The translations under genes were made by a program, and so were the position numbers. The notes under the pieces were generated by a model. It saw only the letters and a program-made list of their open reading frames with translations, was not told the DNA's origin and made no database searches. From Ariolimax columbianus (taxonomy: Eukaryota > Mollusca > Gastropoda > Stylommatophora > Arionidae): a stretch of DNA of 64,000 nucleotides. Positions 11,601 to 24,697 of the stretch are shown piece after piece (the stretch's first letter is position 1; every line of letters begins with the position of its first letter). The DNA is taken from the NCBI GenBank assembly GCA_036924085.1, contig JAVGWX010000013.1, positions 46,557,175 to 46,621,174 on the forward strand, in the 5' to 3' direction.

Positions 11601-14443
11601 GCGTGCGTGAAAGTTGTGCAAGAATGTGACTGTAGGACAGAGTCAAATGAACCAGAGTGAGGTAAGAGAAGAGAGTGAAGGGAAGAGTGGCCCCCAGGGT
11701 GAGCTCCAAAGAGGTGTCTGGCACTAAGCCCACCTTCCTTGGGAGCCAAATGCCTTTTTTTTTTTTCCTTAGATGTTTGCCTCACTTGTTTTTACTGGCG
11801 GAGGCACGTCATTTTTATCCCCAGACCGTAGTCCATTGGGCGATATCAGGACGCATAAACCAGTGCTTGGATGCATGTGTGCGTCTGTATGTACCTATGC
11901 TGGGTTTGTGCGCCCTCAGAAGCTAGCCCAACCAAAGTGCAATGGAATGGCCTCACCATGAGGGCGCGTGTGAAAGTTGTGCAAGGGTGTGACTGTAGGA
12001 TTGGGGTCAAATGAAACAGAGTGAGGTAAGAGAAGAGAGTGAAGGGAAGAGTGGCCCCCAGGGTGAGCTCCAAATAGGTGTCTGGCACTAGGCCAACCTT
12101 CCTTGGGAACCAAATGCATTTTTTTTTTCCTTAGATGTTTGCCTCACTTGTTTTTACTGGCGGAGGCACGTCATTTTTCACCCCAGACCGTAGTCCATTG
12201 GGCGATATCAGGACGCATAAACCAGTGCTTGGATGCATGTGTGCGTCTGTATGTACCTATGCTAGGTTTGTGCGCCCTGAGAAGCTAGTCCAACCAAAGT
12301 GCAATGGAAGATCCTCACCATGAGGGCGCGTGTGAAAGTTGTGCAAGAATGTGACTGTAGGACAGAGTCAAATGAACCAGAGTGAGGTAAGAGAAGAGAG
12401 TGAAGGGAAGAGTGGCCCCAGGGTGAGCTCCAAAGAGGTGTCTGGCACTAGGCCCACCTTCCTTGGGAGCCTAATGCATTTTTTTTTTCTCCTTAGATGT
12501 TTGCCTCACTTGTTTCTACTGGCGGAGGCACGTCATTTTCCACCCCAGACCGTAGTCCATTGGGCGATATCAGGATGCATAAACCAGTGCTTGGATGCAT
12601 GTGTGCGTCTGTATGTACCTATGCTAGGTTTGTGCGCCCTCAGAAGCTAGCCCAAACAAAGTGCAATGGAAGGGCCTCACCATGAGGGAGCATGTGAAAG
12701 TTGTGCAAGAATGTGACTGTAGGACAGAGTCCAAATGAAACAGAGTGAGGTAAGAGAAGAGAGTGAAGGGAAGAGTGGCCCCCAGGGTGAGCTCCAAATA
12801 GGTGTCTGGCACTAGGCCCACCTTCCTTGGGAGCCTAATGCATTTTTTTTTTCTCCTTAGATGTTTGCCTCACTTGTTTCTACTGGCGGAGGCACGTCAT
12901 TTTCCACCCCAGACCGTAGTCCATTGGGCGATATCAGGACGCATAAACCAGTGCTTGGATGCATGTGTGCGTCTGTATGTACCTATGCTAGGTTTGTGCG
13001 CCCTCAGAAGCTAGCCCAACGAAAGTGCAATGGAACGGCCTCACCATGAGGGCACGTGTTAAAGTTGTGCAAGAGTGTGACTGTAGGACAGAGTCCAAAT
13101 GAAATAGAGTGAGGTAAGAGAAGAGAGTGAAGGGAAGAGTGGCCCCCAGGGTGAGCTCCAAAGAGGTGTCTGGCACTAGGCCCACCTTCCTTGGGAGCCA
13201 AATGCATTTTTTTTTTTCCTTAGATGTTTGCCTCACTTGTTTCTACTGGCGGAGGCACGTCATTTTCCACCCCAGACCGTAGTCCATTGGGCGATATCAG
13301 GACGCATAAACCAGTGCTTGGATGCATGTGTGCGTCTGTATGTACCTATGCTGGGTTTGTGCGCCCTCAGAAGCTAGCCCAACCAAAGTGCAATGGAAGG
13401 GCCTCACCATGAGGGCGCGTGTGAAAGTTGTGCAAAGGTGTGACTGTAGGATAGAGTCAAATGAACCAGAGTGAGGTAAGAGAAGAGAGTGAAGGGAAAA
13501 GTGGCCCCCAGGGTGAGCTCCAAAGAGGTGTCTGGCACTAAGCCCACCTTCCTTGGGAGCCAAATGCATTTTTTTTTTTCCTTAGATGTTTGCCTCACTT
13601 GTTTTTACTGGCGGAGGCACGTCATTTTTATCCCCAGACCGTAGTCCATTGGGCGATATCAGGACGCATAAACCAGTGCTTGGATGCATGTGTGCGTCTG
13701 TATGTACCTATGCTGGGTTTGTGCGCCCTCAGAAGCTAGCCCAACCAAAGTGCAATGGAATGGCCTCACCATGAGGGCGCGTGTGAAAGTTGTGCAAGGG
13801 TGTGACTGTAGGATTGGGGTCAAATGAAACAGAGTGAGGTAAGAGAAGAGAGTGAAGGGAAGAGTGGCCCCCAGGGTGAGCTCCAAATAGGTGTCTGGCA
13901 CTAGGCCAACCTTCCTTGGGAACCAAATGCATTTTTTTTTCCCCTTAGATGTTTGCCTCACTTGTTTTTACTGGCGGAGGCACGTCATTTTTCACCCCAG
14001 ACCGTAGTCCATTGGGCGATATCAGGACGCATAAACCAGTGCTTGGATGCATGTGTGCGTCTGTATGTACCTATGCTGGGTTTGTGCGCCCTCAGAAGCT
14101 AGCCCAACCAAAGTGCAATGGAATGGCCTCACCATGAGGGCGCGTGTGAAAGTTGTGCAAGGGTGTGACTGTAGGATTGGGGTCAAATGAAACAGAGTGA
14201 GGTAAGAGAAGAGAGTGAAGGGAAGAGTGGCCCCCAGGGTGAGCTCCAAATAGGTGTCTGGCACTAGGCCCACCTTCCTTGGGAGCCTAATGCATTTTTT
14301 TTTTCTCCTTAGATGTTTGCCTCACTTGTTTCTACTGGCGGAGGCACGTCATTTTCCACCCCAGACCGTAGTCCATTGGGCGATATCAGGACGCATAAAC
14401 CAGTGCTTGGATGCATGTGTGCGTCTGTATGTACCTATGCTAG
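8620..14443. repeat. Higher-order repeat, period 2903 bp (8 units), two full copies
   Basis: 8620-11540 and 11523-14443 match unit by unit at an offset of 2903 bp, including private variants (the ggattggggtc form, gggagcatgtg and aacggcctc) and T-tract lengths. A partial third copy, at offset 2908, covers about 5726-6700. The near-identity of the two full copies implies a recent duplication by unequal exchange or a similar process. Confidence 0.9.
10321..10572 (+). other. Representative exon-like segment of a satellite unit
   Basis: This shows the pattern found in nearly every unit. The segment is preceded by a polypyrimidine run and CTTAG (a near-ideal 3' splice site) at 10308-10320. It is followed by GTAAGAG after GAG (a near-ideal 5' splice site) at 10573. 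The flanking intron-like spacer, 10573-10682, is 110 bp. The segment is 252-253 bp in the units I measured. ATG follows the acceptor directly and opens a 62-codon frame, but the other + frames are also open and the differences among units look unconstrained. No transcript evidence is available here. Confidence 0.5.
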
Positions 14444-17056
14444 GTTTGTGCGCCCTCAGAAGCTAGCCCAAACAAAGTGCAATGGAAGGGCCTCACCATG
14501 AGGGAGCGTGTGAAAGTTGTGCAAGAATGTGACTGTAGGACAGAGTCCAAATGAAACAGAGTGAGGTAAGAGAAGAGAGTGAAGGGAAGAGTGGCCCCCA
14601 GGGTGAGCTCCAAAGAGGTGTCTGGCACTAAGCCCACCTTCCTTGGGAGCCAAATGCATTTTTTTTTTTTCCTTAGATGTTTGCCTCACTTGTTTTTACT
14701 GGCGGAGGCACGTCATTTTTATCCCCAGACCGTAGTCCATTGGGCGATATCAGGACGCATAAACCAGTGCTTGGATGCATGTGTGCGTCTGTATGTACCT
14801 ATGCTGGGTTTGTGCGCCCTCAGAAGCTAGCCCAACCAAAGTGCAATGGAATGGCCTCACCATGAGGGCGCGTGTGAAAGTTGTGCAAGGGTGTGACTGT
14901 AGGATTGGGGTCAAATGAAACAGAGTGAGGTAAGAGAAGAGAGTGAAGGTAAGAGTGGCCCCCAGGGTGAGCTCCAAAGAGGTGTCTGGCACTAGGCCCA
15001 CCTTCCTTGGGAGCCAAATGCATTTTTTTTTCTTCCTTAGATGTTTGCCTCACTTGTTTCTACTGGCGGAGGCACGTCATTTTCCACCCCAGACCGTAGT
15101 CCATTGGGCGATATCAGGACGCATAAACCAGTGCTTGGATGCATGTGTGCGTCTGTATGTACCTATGCTGGGTTTGTGCGCCCTCAGAAGCTAGTCCAAC
15201 CAAAGTGCATTGGAAGGGCCTCACCATGAGGGCGCGTGTGAAAGTTGTGCAAGAATGTGACTGTAGGACAGAGACAAATTAAACAGAGTGAGGTAAGAGA
15301 AGAGAGTGAAGGGAAGAGTGGCCCCCAGGGTGAGCTCCAAAGAGGTGTCTGGCACTAAGCCCACCTTCCTTGGGAGCCAAATGCATTTTTTTTTCCTTAG
15401 ATGTTTGCCTCACTTGTTTTTACTGGCGGAGGCACGTCATTTTCCACCCCAGACCACTGTCCATTGGGCGATATCAGGACGCATAAACCAGTGCTTGGAT
15501 GCATGTGTGCGTCTGTATGTACCTATGCTAGGTTTGTGCGCCCTCAGAAGCTAGCCCAACCAAAGTGCAATGGAACGGCCTCACCATGAGGGCGCGTGTA
15601 AAAGTTGTGCAAGAGTGTGACTGTAGGACAGAGTCCAAATGAAATAGAGTGAGGTAAGAGAAGAGAGTGAAGGGAAGAGTGGCCCCCAGGGTGAGCTCCA
15701 AAGAGGTGTCTGGCACTAGGCCCACCTTCCTTGGGAGCCTAATGCATTTTTTTTTTCTCCTTAGATGTTTGCCTCACTTGTTTCTACTGGCGGAGGCACG
15801 TCATTTTCCACCCCAGACCGTAGTCCATTGGGCGATATCAGGACGCAAAAACCAGTGCTTGGATGCATGTGTGCGTCTGTATGTACCTATGCTAGGTTTG
15901 TGCGCCCTCAGAAGCTAGCCCAACGAAAGTGCAATGGAACGGCCTCACCATGAGGGCGCGTGTGAAAGTTGTGCAAGAGTGTGACTGTAGGACAGAGTCC
16001 AAATGAAATAGAGTGAGGTAAGAGAAGAGAGTGAAGGGAAGAGTGGCCCCCAGGGTGAGCTCCAAAGAGGTGTCTGGCACTAGGCCCACCTTCCTTGGGA
16101 GCCAAATGCATTTTTTTTTTCCTTAGATGTTTGCCTCACTTGTTTCTACTGGCGGAGGCACGTCATTTTCCACCCCAAACCGTAGTCCATTGGGCGATAT
16201 CAGGACGCATAAACCAGTGCTTGGATGCATGTGTGCGTCTGTATGTACCTATGCTAGGTTTGTGCGCCCTCAGAAGCTAGTCCAACCAAAGTGCAATGGA
16301 AGGGCCTCACCATGAGGGCGTGCGTGAAAGTTGTGCAAGAATGTGACTGTAGGACAGAGTCAAATGAACCAGAGTGAGGTAAGAGAAGAGAGTGAAGGGA
16401 AGAGTGGCCCCCAGGGTGAGCTCCAAAGAGGTGTCTGGCACTAAGCCCACCTTCCTTGGGAGCCAAATGCATTTTTTTTTTTTCCTTAGATGTTTGCCTC
16501 ACTTGTTTTTACTGGCGGAGGCACGTCATTTTTATCCCCAGACCGTAGTCCATTGGGCGATATCAGGACGCATAAACCAGTGCTTGGATGCATGTGTGCG
16601 TCTGTATGTACCTATGCTGGGTTTGTGCGCCCTCAGAAGCTAGCCCAACCAAAGTGCAATGGAATGGCCTCACCATGAGGGCGCGTGTGAAAGTTGTGCA
16701 AGGGTGTGACTGTAGGATTGGGGTCAAATGAAACAGAGTGAGGTAAGAGAAGAGAGTGAAGGGAAGAGTGGCCCCCAGGGTGAGCTCCAAATAGGTGTCT
16801 GGCACTAGGCCAACCTTCCTTGGGAACCAAATGCATTTTTTTTTTTCCTTAGATGTTTGCCTCACTTGTTTCTACTGGCGGAGGCACGTCATTTTCCACC
16901 CCAGACCATAGTCCATTGGGCGATATCAGGACGCATAAACCAGTGCTTGGATGCATGTGTGCATCTGTATGTACCTATGCTAGGTTTGTGCGCCCTGAGA
17001 AGCTAGTCCAACCAAAGTGCAATGGAAGATCCTCACCATGAGGGCGCGTGTGAAAG

Positions 17057-19600
17057 TTGTGCAAGAATGTGACTGTAGGACAGAGTCAAATGAACCAGAG
17101 TGAGGTAAGAGAAGAGAGTGAAGGGAAGAGTGGCCCCAGGGTGAGCTCCAAAGAGGTGTCTGGCACTAGGCCCACCTTCCTTGGGAGCCTAATGCATTTT
17201 TTTTTTCTCCTTAGATGTTTGCCTCACTTGTTTCTACTGGCGGAGGCACGTCATTTTCCACCCCAGACCGTAGTCCATTGGGCGATATCAGGACGCATAA
17301 ACCAGTGCTTGGATGCATGTGTGCGTCTGTATGTACCTATGCTAGGTTTGTGCGCCCTCAGAAGCTAGCCCAAACAAAGTGCAATGGAAGGGCCTCACCA
17401 TGAGGGAGCGTGTGAAAGTTGTGCAAGAATGTGACTGTAGGACAGAGTCAAATGAAACAGAGTTAGGTAAGAGAAGAGAGTGAAGGGAAGAGTGGCCCCC
17501 AGGTTGAGCTCCAAAGAGGTGTCTGGCACTAGACCCACCTTCCTTGGGAGCCAAATGCATTTTTTTTTTCCCTTAGATGTTTGCCTCACTTGTTTCTACT
17601 GGCGGAGGCACGTCATTTTTCACCCAAGACCGTAGTCCATTGGGCGATATCAGGACGCATAAACCAGTGCTTGGATGCATGTGTGCGTCTGTATTTACCT
17701 ATGCTAGGTTTGTGCGCCCTCAGAAGCTAGCCCAACCAACGTGCAATGGAAGGGCCTCACCATGATGGCGCGTGTGAAAGTTGTGCAAGAGTGTGACTGA
17801 AGGACAGAGTCAAATGAAACAGAGTGAGGTAAGAGAAGAGAGTGAAGGGAAGAGTGGCCCCCAGGGTGAGCTCCAAAGAGGTGTCTGGCACTAGACCCAC
17901 CTTCCTTGGGAGCCAAATGCATTTTTTTTTTTCCCTTAGATGTTTGCCTCACTTGTTTCTACTGGCGGAGGTCGTCATTTTTCACCCAAGACCGTAGTCC
18001 ATTGGGCGATATCAGGACGCATAAACCAGTGCTTGGATGCATGTGTGCATCTGTATTTACCTATGCTAGGTTTGTGCGCCCTCAGAAGCTAGCCCAACCA
18101 AAGTGCAATGGAAGGGCCTCACCATGAGGGCGCGTGTGAAAGTTGTGCAAGAATGTGACTGTAGGACAGAGTCCAAATGAAACAGAGTGAGGTAAGAGAA
18201 GAGAGTGAAGGGAAGAGTGGCCCCCAGGGTGAGCTCCAAATAGGTGTCTGGCACTAGGCCAACCTTCCTTGGGAACCAAATGCATTTTTTTTTTTCCTTA
18301 GATGTTTGCCTCACTTGTTTCTACTGGCGGAGGCACGTCATTTTCCACCCCAGACCATAGTCCATTGGGCGATATCAGGACGCATAAACCAGTGCTTGGA
18401 TGCATGTGTGCATCTGTATGTACCTATGCTAGGTTTGTGCGCCCTGAGAAGCTAGTCCAACCAAAGTGCAATGGAAGATCCTCACCATAAGGGCGCGTGT
18501 GAAAGTTGTGCAAGAATGTGACTGTAGGACAGAGTCAAATGAACCAGAGTGAGGTAAGAGAAGAGAGTGAAGGGAAGAGTGGCCCCAGGGTGAGCTCCAA
18601 AGAGGTGTCTGGCACTAGGCCCACCTTCCTTGGGAGCCTAATGCATTTTTTTTTTCTCCTTAGATGTTTGCCTCACTTGTTTCTACTGGCGGAGGCACGT
18701 CATTTTCCACCCCAGACCGTAGTCCATTGGGCGATATCAGGACGCATAAACCAGTGCTTGGATGCATGTGTGCGTCTGTATGTACCTATGCTAGGTTTGT
18801 GCGCCCTCAGAAGCTAGCCCAAACAAAGTGCAATGGAAGGGCCTCACCATGAGGGAGCGTGTGAAAGTTGTGCAAGAATGTGACTGTAGGACAGAGTCAA
18901 ATGAAACAGAGTTAGGTAAGAGAAGAGAGTGAAGGGAAGAGTGGCCCCCAGGTTGAGCTCCAAAGAGGTGTCTGGCACTAGACCCACCTTCCTTGGGAGC
19001 CAAATGCATTTTTTTTTTCCCTTAGATGTTTGCCTCACTTGTTTCTACTGGCGGAGGCACGTCATTTTTCACCCAAGACCGTAGTCCATTGGGCGATATC
19101 AGGACGCATAAACCAGTGCTTGGATGCATGTGTGCGTCTGTATTTACCTATGCTAGGTTTGTGCGCCCTCAGAAGCTAGCCCAACCAACGTGCAATGGAA
19201 GGGCCTCACCATGATGGCGCGTGTGAAAGTTGTGCAAGAGTGTGACTGAAGGACAGAGTCAAATGAAACAGAGTGAGGTAAGAGAAGAGAGTGAAGGGAA
19301 GAGTGGCCCCCAGGGTGAGCTCCAAAGAGGTGTCTGGCACTAGACCCACCTTCCTTGGGAGCCAAATGCATTTTTTTTTTTCCCTTAGATGTTTGCCTCA
19401 CTTGTTTCTACTGGCGGAGGTCGTCATTTTTCACCCAAGACCGTAGTCCATTGGGCGATATCAGGACGCATAAACCAGTGCTTGGATGCATGTGTGCATC
19501 TGTATTTACCTATGCTAGGTTTGTGCGCCCTCAGAAGCTAGCCCAACCAAAGTGCAATGGAAGGGCCTCACCATGAGGGCGAGTGTGAAAGTTGTGCAAG
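17057..19600. repeat. Higher-order duplication, period 1449 bp (4 units)
   Basis: Units from about 17057 repeat from about 18506. Both copies share gttaggtaag in place of gtgaggtaag, a ctgaaggac variant and the same 2-bp deletion (gcggaggtcgtc) near 17970 and 19418. Confidence 0.85.
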
Positions 19601-22600
19601 AATGTGACTGTAGGACAGAGTCCAAATGAAACAGAGTGAGGTAAGAGAAGAGAGTGAAGGGAAGAGTGGCCCCCAGGGTGAGCTCAGAAGAGGTGTCTGG
19701 CACTAGGCCCACCTTCCTTGGGAGAAAAATGCAAAGGTTTTTTTTTGTTTTCCTTAGATGTTTGCCTCACTTGTTTCTACTGGCGGAGGCACGTCATTTT
19801 CCACCCCAGACCGTAATCCATTGGGCGATATCAGGACGCATAAACCAGTGCTTGGATGCATGTGTGCGTCTGTATGTACCTATGCTAGGTTTGTGCGCCC
19901 TCAGAAGCTAGCCCAACCAAAGTGCAATGGAAGGGCCTCACCATGAGGGCGCGTGTGAAAGTTGTGCAAGAATGTGACTGTAGGACAGAGTCCAAATGAA
20001 ACAGAGTGAGGTAAGAGAAGAGAGTGAAGGGAAGAGTGGCCCCCAGGGTGAGTTCCAAAAAGGTGTCTGGCACTAGACCCACCTTCCTTGCGAGCCAAAT
20101 GCATTTTTTTTTTTCCTTAGATGTTTGCCTCACTTGTTTCTACTGGCGGAGGCACGTCATTTTTCACCCCAGACCGTAGTCCATTGGGCGATATCAGGAC
20201 GCATAAACCAGTGCTTGGATGCATGTGTGCGTCTGTATGTACCTATGCTAGGTTTGTGTGCCCTCAGAAGCTAGCCCAAACAAAGTGCAATGGAAGGGCC
20301 TCACCATGAGAGCGCGTGTGAAAGTTGTGCAAGGGTGTGACTGTAGGATAGAGTCAAATGAAACAGAGTGAGGTAAGAGAAGAGAGTGAAGGGAAGAGTG
20401 GCCCCCAGGGTGAGCTCCAAATAGGTGTCTGGCACTAGGCCCACCTTCCTAGGAAGCCAAATGCATTTTTTTTTTTTCCTTAGATGTTTGCCTCACTTGT
20501 TTCTACTGGCGGAGGCACGTCATTTTCCACCCCAGACCGTAATCCATTGGGCGATATCAGGACGCATAAACCAGTGCTTGCATGCATGTGTGCGTCTGTA
20601 TGTACCTATGCTAGGTTTGTGCGCCCTCAGAAGCTAGCCCAACCAAAGTGCAATGGAAGGGCCTCACCATGAGGGCGCGTGTGAAAGTTGTGCAAGAATG
20701 TGACTGTAGGACAGAGTCCAAATGAAACAGAGTGAGGTAAGAGAAGAGAGTGAAGGGAAGAGTGGCCCCCAGGGTGAGCTCCAAAGAGGTGTCTGGCACT
20801 AGACCCACCTTCCTTGGGAGCCAAATGCATTTTTTTTTTCCCTTAGATGTTTGCCTCACTTGTTTCTACTGGCGGAGGCACGTCATTTTTCACCCAAGAC
20901 CGTAGTCCATTGGGCGATATCAGGACGCATAAACCAGTGCTTGGATGCATGTGTGCGTCTGTATTTACCTATGCTAGGTTTGTGCGCCCTCAGAAGCTAG
21001 CCCAACCAACGTGCAATGGAAGGGCCTCACCATGATGGCGCGTGTGAAAGTTGTGCAAGAGTGTGACTGAAGGACAGAGTCAAATGAAACAGAGTGAGGT
21101 AAGAGAAGAGAGTGAAGGGAAGAGTGGCCCCCAGGGTGAGCTCCAAAGAGGTGTCTGGCACTAGACCCACCTTCCTTGGGAGCCAAATGCATTTTTTTTT
21201 TCCCCTTAGATGTTTGCCTCACTTGTTTCTACTGGCGGAGGCACGTCATTTTTCACCCAAGACCATAGTCCATTGGGCGATATCAGGACGCATAAACCAG
21301 TGCTTGGATGCATGTGTGCATCTGTATTTACCTATGCTAGGTTTGTGCGCCCTCAGAAGCTAGCCCAACCAAAGTGCAATGGAAGGGCCTCACCATGAGG
21401 GCGAGTGTGAAAGTTGTGCAAGAATGTGACTGTAGGACAGAGTCCAAATGAAACAGAGTGAGGTAAGAGAAGAGAGTGAAGGGAAGAGTGGCCCCCAGGG
21501 TGAGCTCAGAAGAGGTGTCTGGCACTAGGCCCACCTTCCTTGGGAGAAAAATGCAAAGGTTTTTTTTTGTTTTCCTTAGATGTTTGCCTCACTTGTTTCT
21601 ACTGGCGGAGGCACGTCATTTTCCACCCCAGACCGTAGTCCATTGGGCTATATCAGGACGCATAAACCAGTGCTTGGATGCATGTGTGCGTCTGTATGTA
21701 CCTATGCTAGGTTTGTGCGCCCTCAGAAGCTAGCCCAACCAAAGTGCAATGGAAGGGCCTCACCATGAGGGCGCGTGTGAAAGTTGTGCAAGAATGTGAC
21801 TGTAGGACAGAGTCCAAATGAAACAGAGTGAGGTAAGAGAAGAGAGTGAAGGGAAGAGTGGCCCCCAGGGTGAGTTCCAAAAAGGTGTCTGGCACTAGAC
21901 CCACCTTCCTTGCGAGCCAAATGCATTTTTTTTTTTCCTTAGATGTTTGCCTCACTTGTTTCTACTGGCGGAGGCACGTCATTTTTCACCCCAGACCGTA
22001 GTCCATTGGGCGATATCAGGACGCATAAACCAGTGCTTGGATGCATGTGTGCGTCTGTATGTACCTATGCTAGGTTTGTGTGCCCTCAGAAGCTAGCCCA
22101 AACAAAGTGCAATGGAAGGGCCTCACCATGAGAGCGCGTGTGAAAGTTGTGCAAGGGTGTGACTGTAGGATAGAGTCAAATGAAACAGAGTGAGGTAAGA
22201 GAAGAGAGTGAAGGGAAGAGTGGCCCCCAGGGTGAGCTCCAAATAGGTGTCTGGCACTAGGCCCACCTTCCTAGGAAGCCAAATGCATTTTTTTTTTTTC
22301 CTTAGATGTTTGCCTCACTTGTTTCTACTGACGGAGGCACGTCATTTTCCACCCCAGACCGTAATCCATTGGGCGATATCAGGACGCATAAACCAGTGCT
22401 TGGATGCATGTGTGCGTCTGTATGTACCTATGCTAGGTTTGTGCGCCCTCAGAAGCTAGCCCAACCAAAGTGCAATGGAAGGGCCTCACCATGAGGGCGC
22501 GTGTGAAAGTTGTGCAAGAATGTGACTGTAGGACAGAGTCCAAATGAAACAGAGTGAGGTAAGAGAAGAGAGTGAAGGGAAGAGTGGCCCCCAGGGTGAG

Positions 22601-23160
22601 CTCCAAAGAGGTGTCTGGCACTAGACCCACCTTCCTTGGGAGCCAAATGCATTTTTTTTTTCCCTTAGATGTTTGCCTCACTTGTTTCTACTGGCGGAGG
22701 CACGTCATTTTTCACCCAAGACCGTAGTCCATTGGGCGATATCAGGACGCATAAACCAGTGCTTGGATGCATGTGTGCGTCTGTATTTACCTATGCTAGG
22801 TTTGTGCGCCCTCAGAAGCTAGCCCAACCAACGTGCAATGGAAGGGCCTCACCATGATGGCGCGTGTGAAAGTTGTGCAAGAGTGTGACTGAAGGACAGA
22901 GTCAAATGAAACAGAGTGAGGTAAGAGAAGAGAGTGAAGGGAAGAGTGGCCCCCAGGGTGAGCTCCAAAGAGGTGTCTGGCACTAGACCCACCTTCCTTG
23001 GGAGCCAATTGCATTTTTTTTTTTCCCTTAGATGTTTGCCTCACTTGTTTCTACTGGCGGAGGCACGTCATTTTTCACCCAAGACCGTAGTCCATTGGGC
23101 GATATCAGGACGCATAAACCAGTGCTTGGATGCATGTGTGCATCTGTATTTACCTATGCT
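19515..23160. repeat. Higher-order duplication, period 1822 bp (5 units)
   Basis: Units from about 19515 repeat from about 21337, keeping private variants such as tccttgcgagcc, cctaggaagcc and the aaaaatgcaaaggttttttttgtttt junction type. A few single differences separate the copies. Confidence 0.85.
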
Positions 23161-24697
23161 AGGTTTGTGCGCCCTCAGAAGCTAGCCCAACCAAAGTGCA
23201 ATGGAAGGGCCTCACCATGAGGGCGAGTGTGAAAGTTGTGCAAGAATGTGACTGTAGGACAGAGTCCAAATGAAACAGAGTGAGGTAAGAGAAGAGAGTG
23301 AAGGGAAGAGTGGCCCCCAGGGTGAGCTCAGAAGAGGTGTCTGGCACTAGGCCCACCTTCCTTGGGAGAAAAATGCAAAGGTTTTTTTTTTGTTTTGCTT
23401 AGATGTTTGCCTCACTAGTTTCTACTGGCGGAGGCACGTCATTTTTCTACCTCAGACCGTAGTCCATTGGGCGTTATCAGGACGCATAAACCAGTGCTTG
23501 GATGCATGTGTGCGTCTGTATGTACCTATGCTAGGTTTGTGTGCCCTCAGAAGCTAGCCCAAACAAAGTGCAATGGAAGGGCCTCACCATGAGGGCGCAT
23601 GTGAAAGTTGTGCAAGGGTGTGACTGTAGGATAGAGTCAAATGAAACAGAGTGAGGTAAGAGAAGAGAGTGAAGGGAAGAGTGGCCCCCAGGGTGAGCTC
23701 CGAAGAGGTGTCTGGCACTAGGCCCACCTTCCTTGCAAGCCAAATGCATTTTTTTTTTCCTTAGATGTTTGCCTCACTTGTTTCTACTGGCGGAGGCACG
23801 TCATTTTCCACCCCAGACCGTAGTCCATTGGGCTATATCAGGACGCATAAACCAGTGCTTGGATGCATGTGTGCGTCTGTATGTACCTATGCTAGGTTTG
23901 TGCGCCCTCAGAAGCTAGCCCAACCAAAGTGCAATGGAAGGGCCTCACCATGAGGGCGCGTGTGAAAGTTGTGCAAGAATGTGACTGTAGTACAGAGTCC
24001 AAATGAAACAGAGTGAGGTAAGAGAAGAGAGTGAAGGGAAGAGTGGCCCCCAGGGTGAGTTCCAAAGAGGTGTCTGGCACTAGGCCCACCTTCCTTGGGA
24101 GAAAAATGCAAAGGTTTTTTTTTTTTTGCTTAGATGTTTGCCTCACTAGTTTCTACTGGCGGAGGCACGTCATTTTACACCTCAGACCGTAGTCCATTGG
24201 GCGTTATCAGGACGCATAAACCAGTGCTTGGATGCATGTGTGCGTCTGTATGTACCTATGCTAGGTTTGTGCGCCCTCAGAAGCTAGCCCAACCAATGTG
24301 CAATGGAAGGGCCTCACCATGATGGCGCGTGTGAAAGTTGTGCAAGAATGTGACTGAAGGACAGAGTCAAATGAAAAAGTGAGGTAAGAGAAGAGAGTGA
24401 AGGGAAGAGTGGCCCCCAGGGTGAGCTCCAAAGAGGTGTCTGGCACTAGACCCACCTTCATTGGCAGCAAAATGCATTTTTTTTTTTCCTTAGATGTTTT
24501 CCTCACTTGTTTCTACTGGCGGAGGCACGTCATTTTTCACCCCAGACCGTAGTCCATTGGGCGATATCAGGACGCATAAACCAGTGCTTGGATGCATGTG
24601 TGCGTCTGTATGTACCTATGCTAGGTTTGTGTGCCCTCAGAAGCTAGCCCAAACAAAGTGCAATGGAAGGGCCTCACCATGAGGGCGCATGTGAAAG

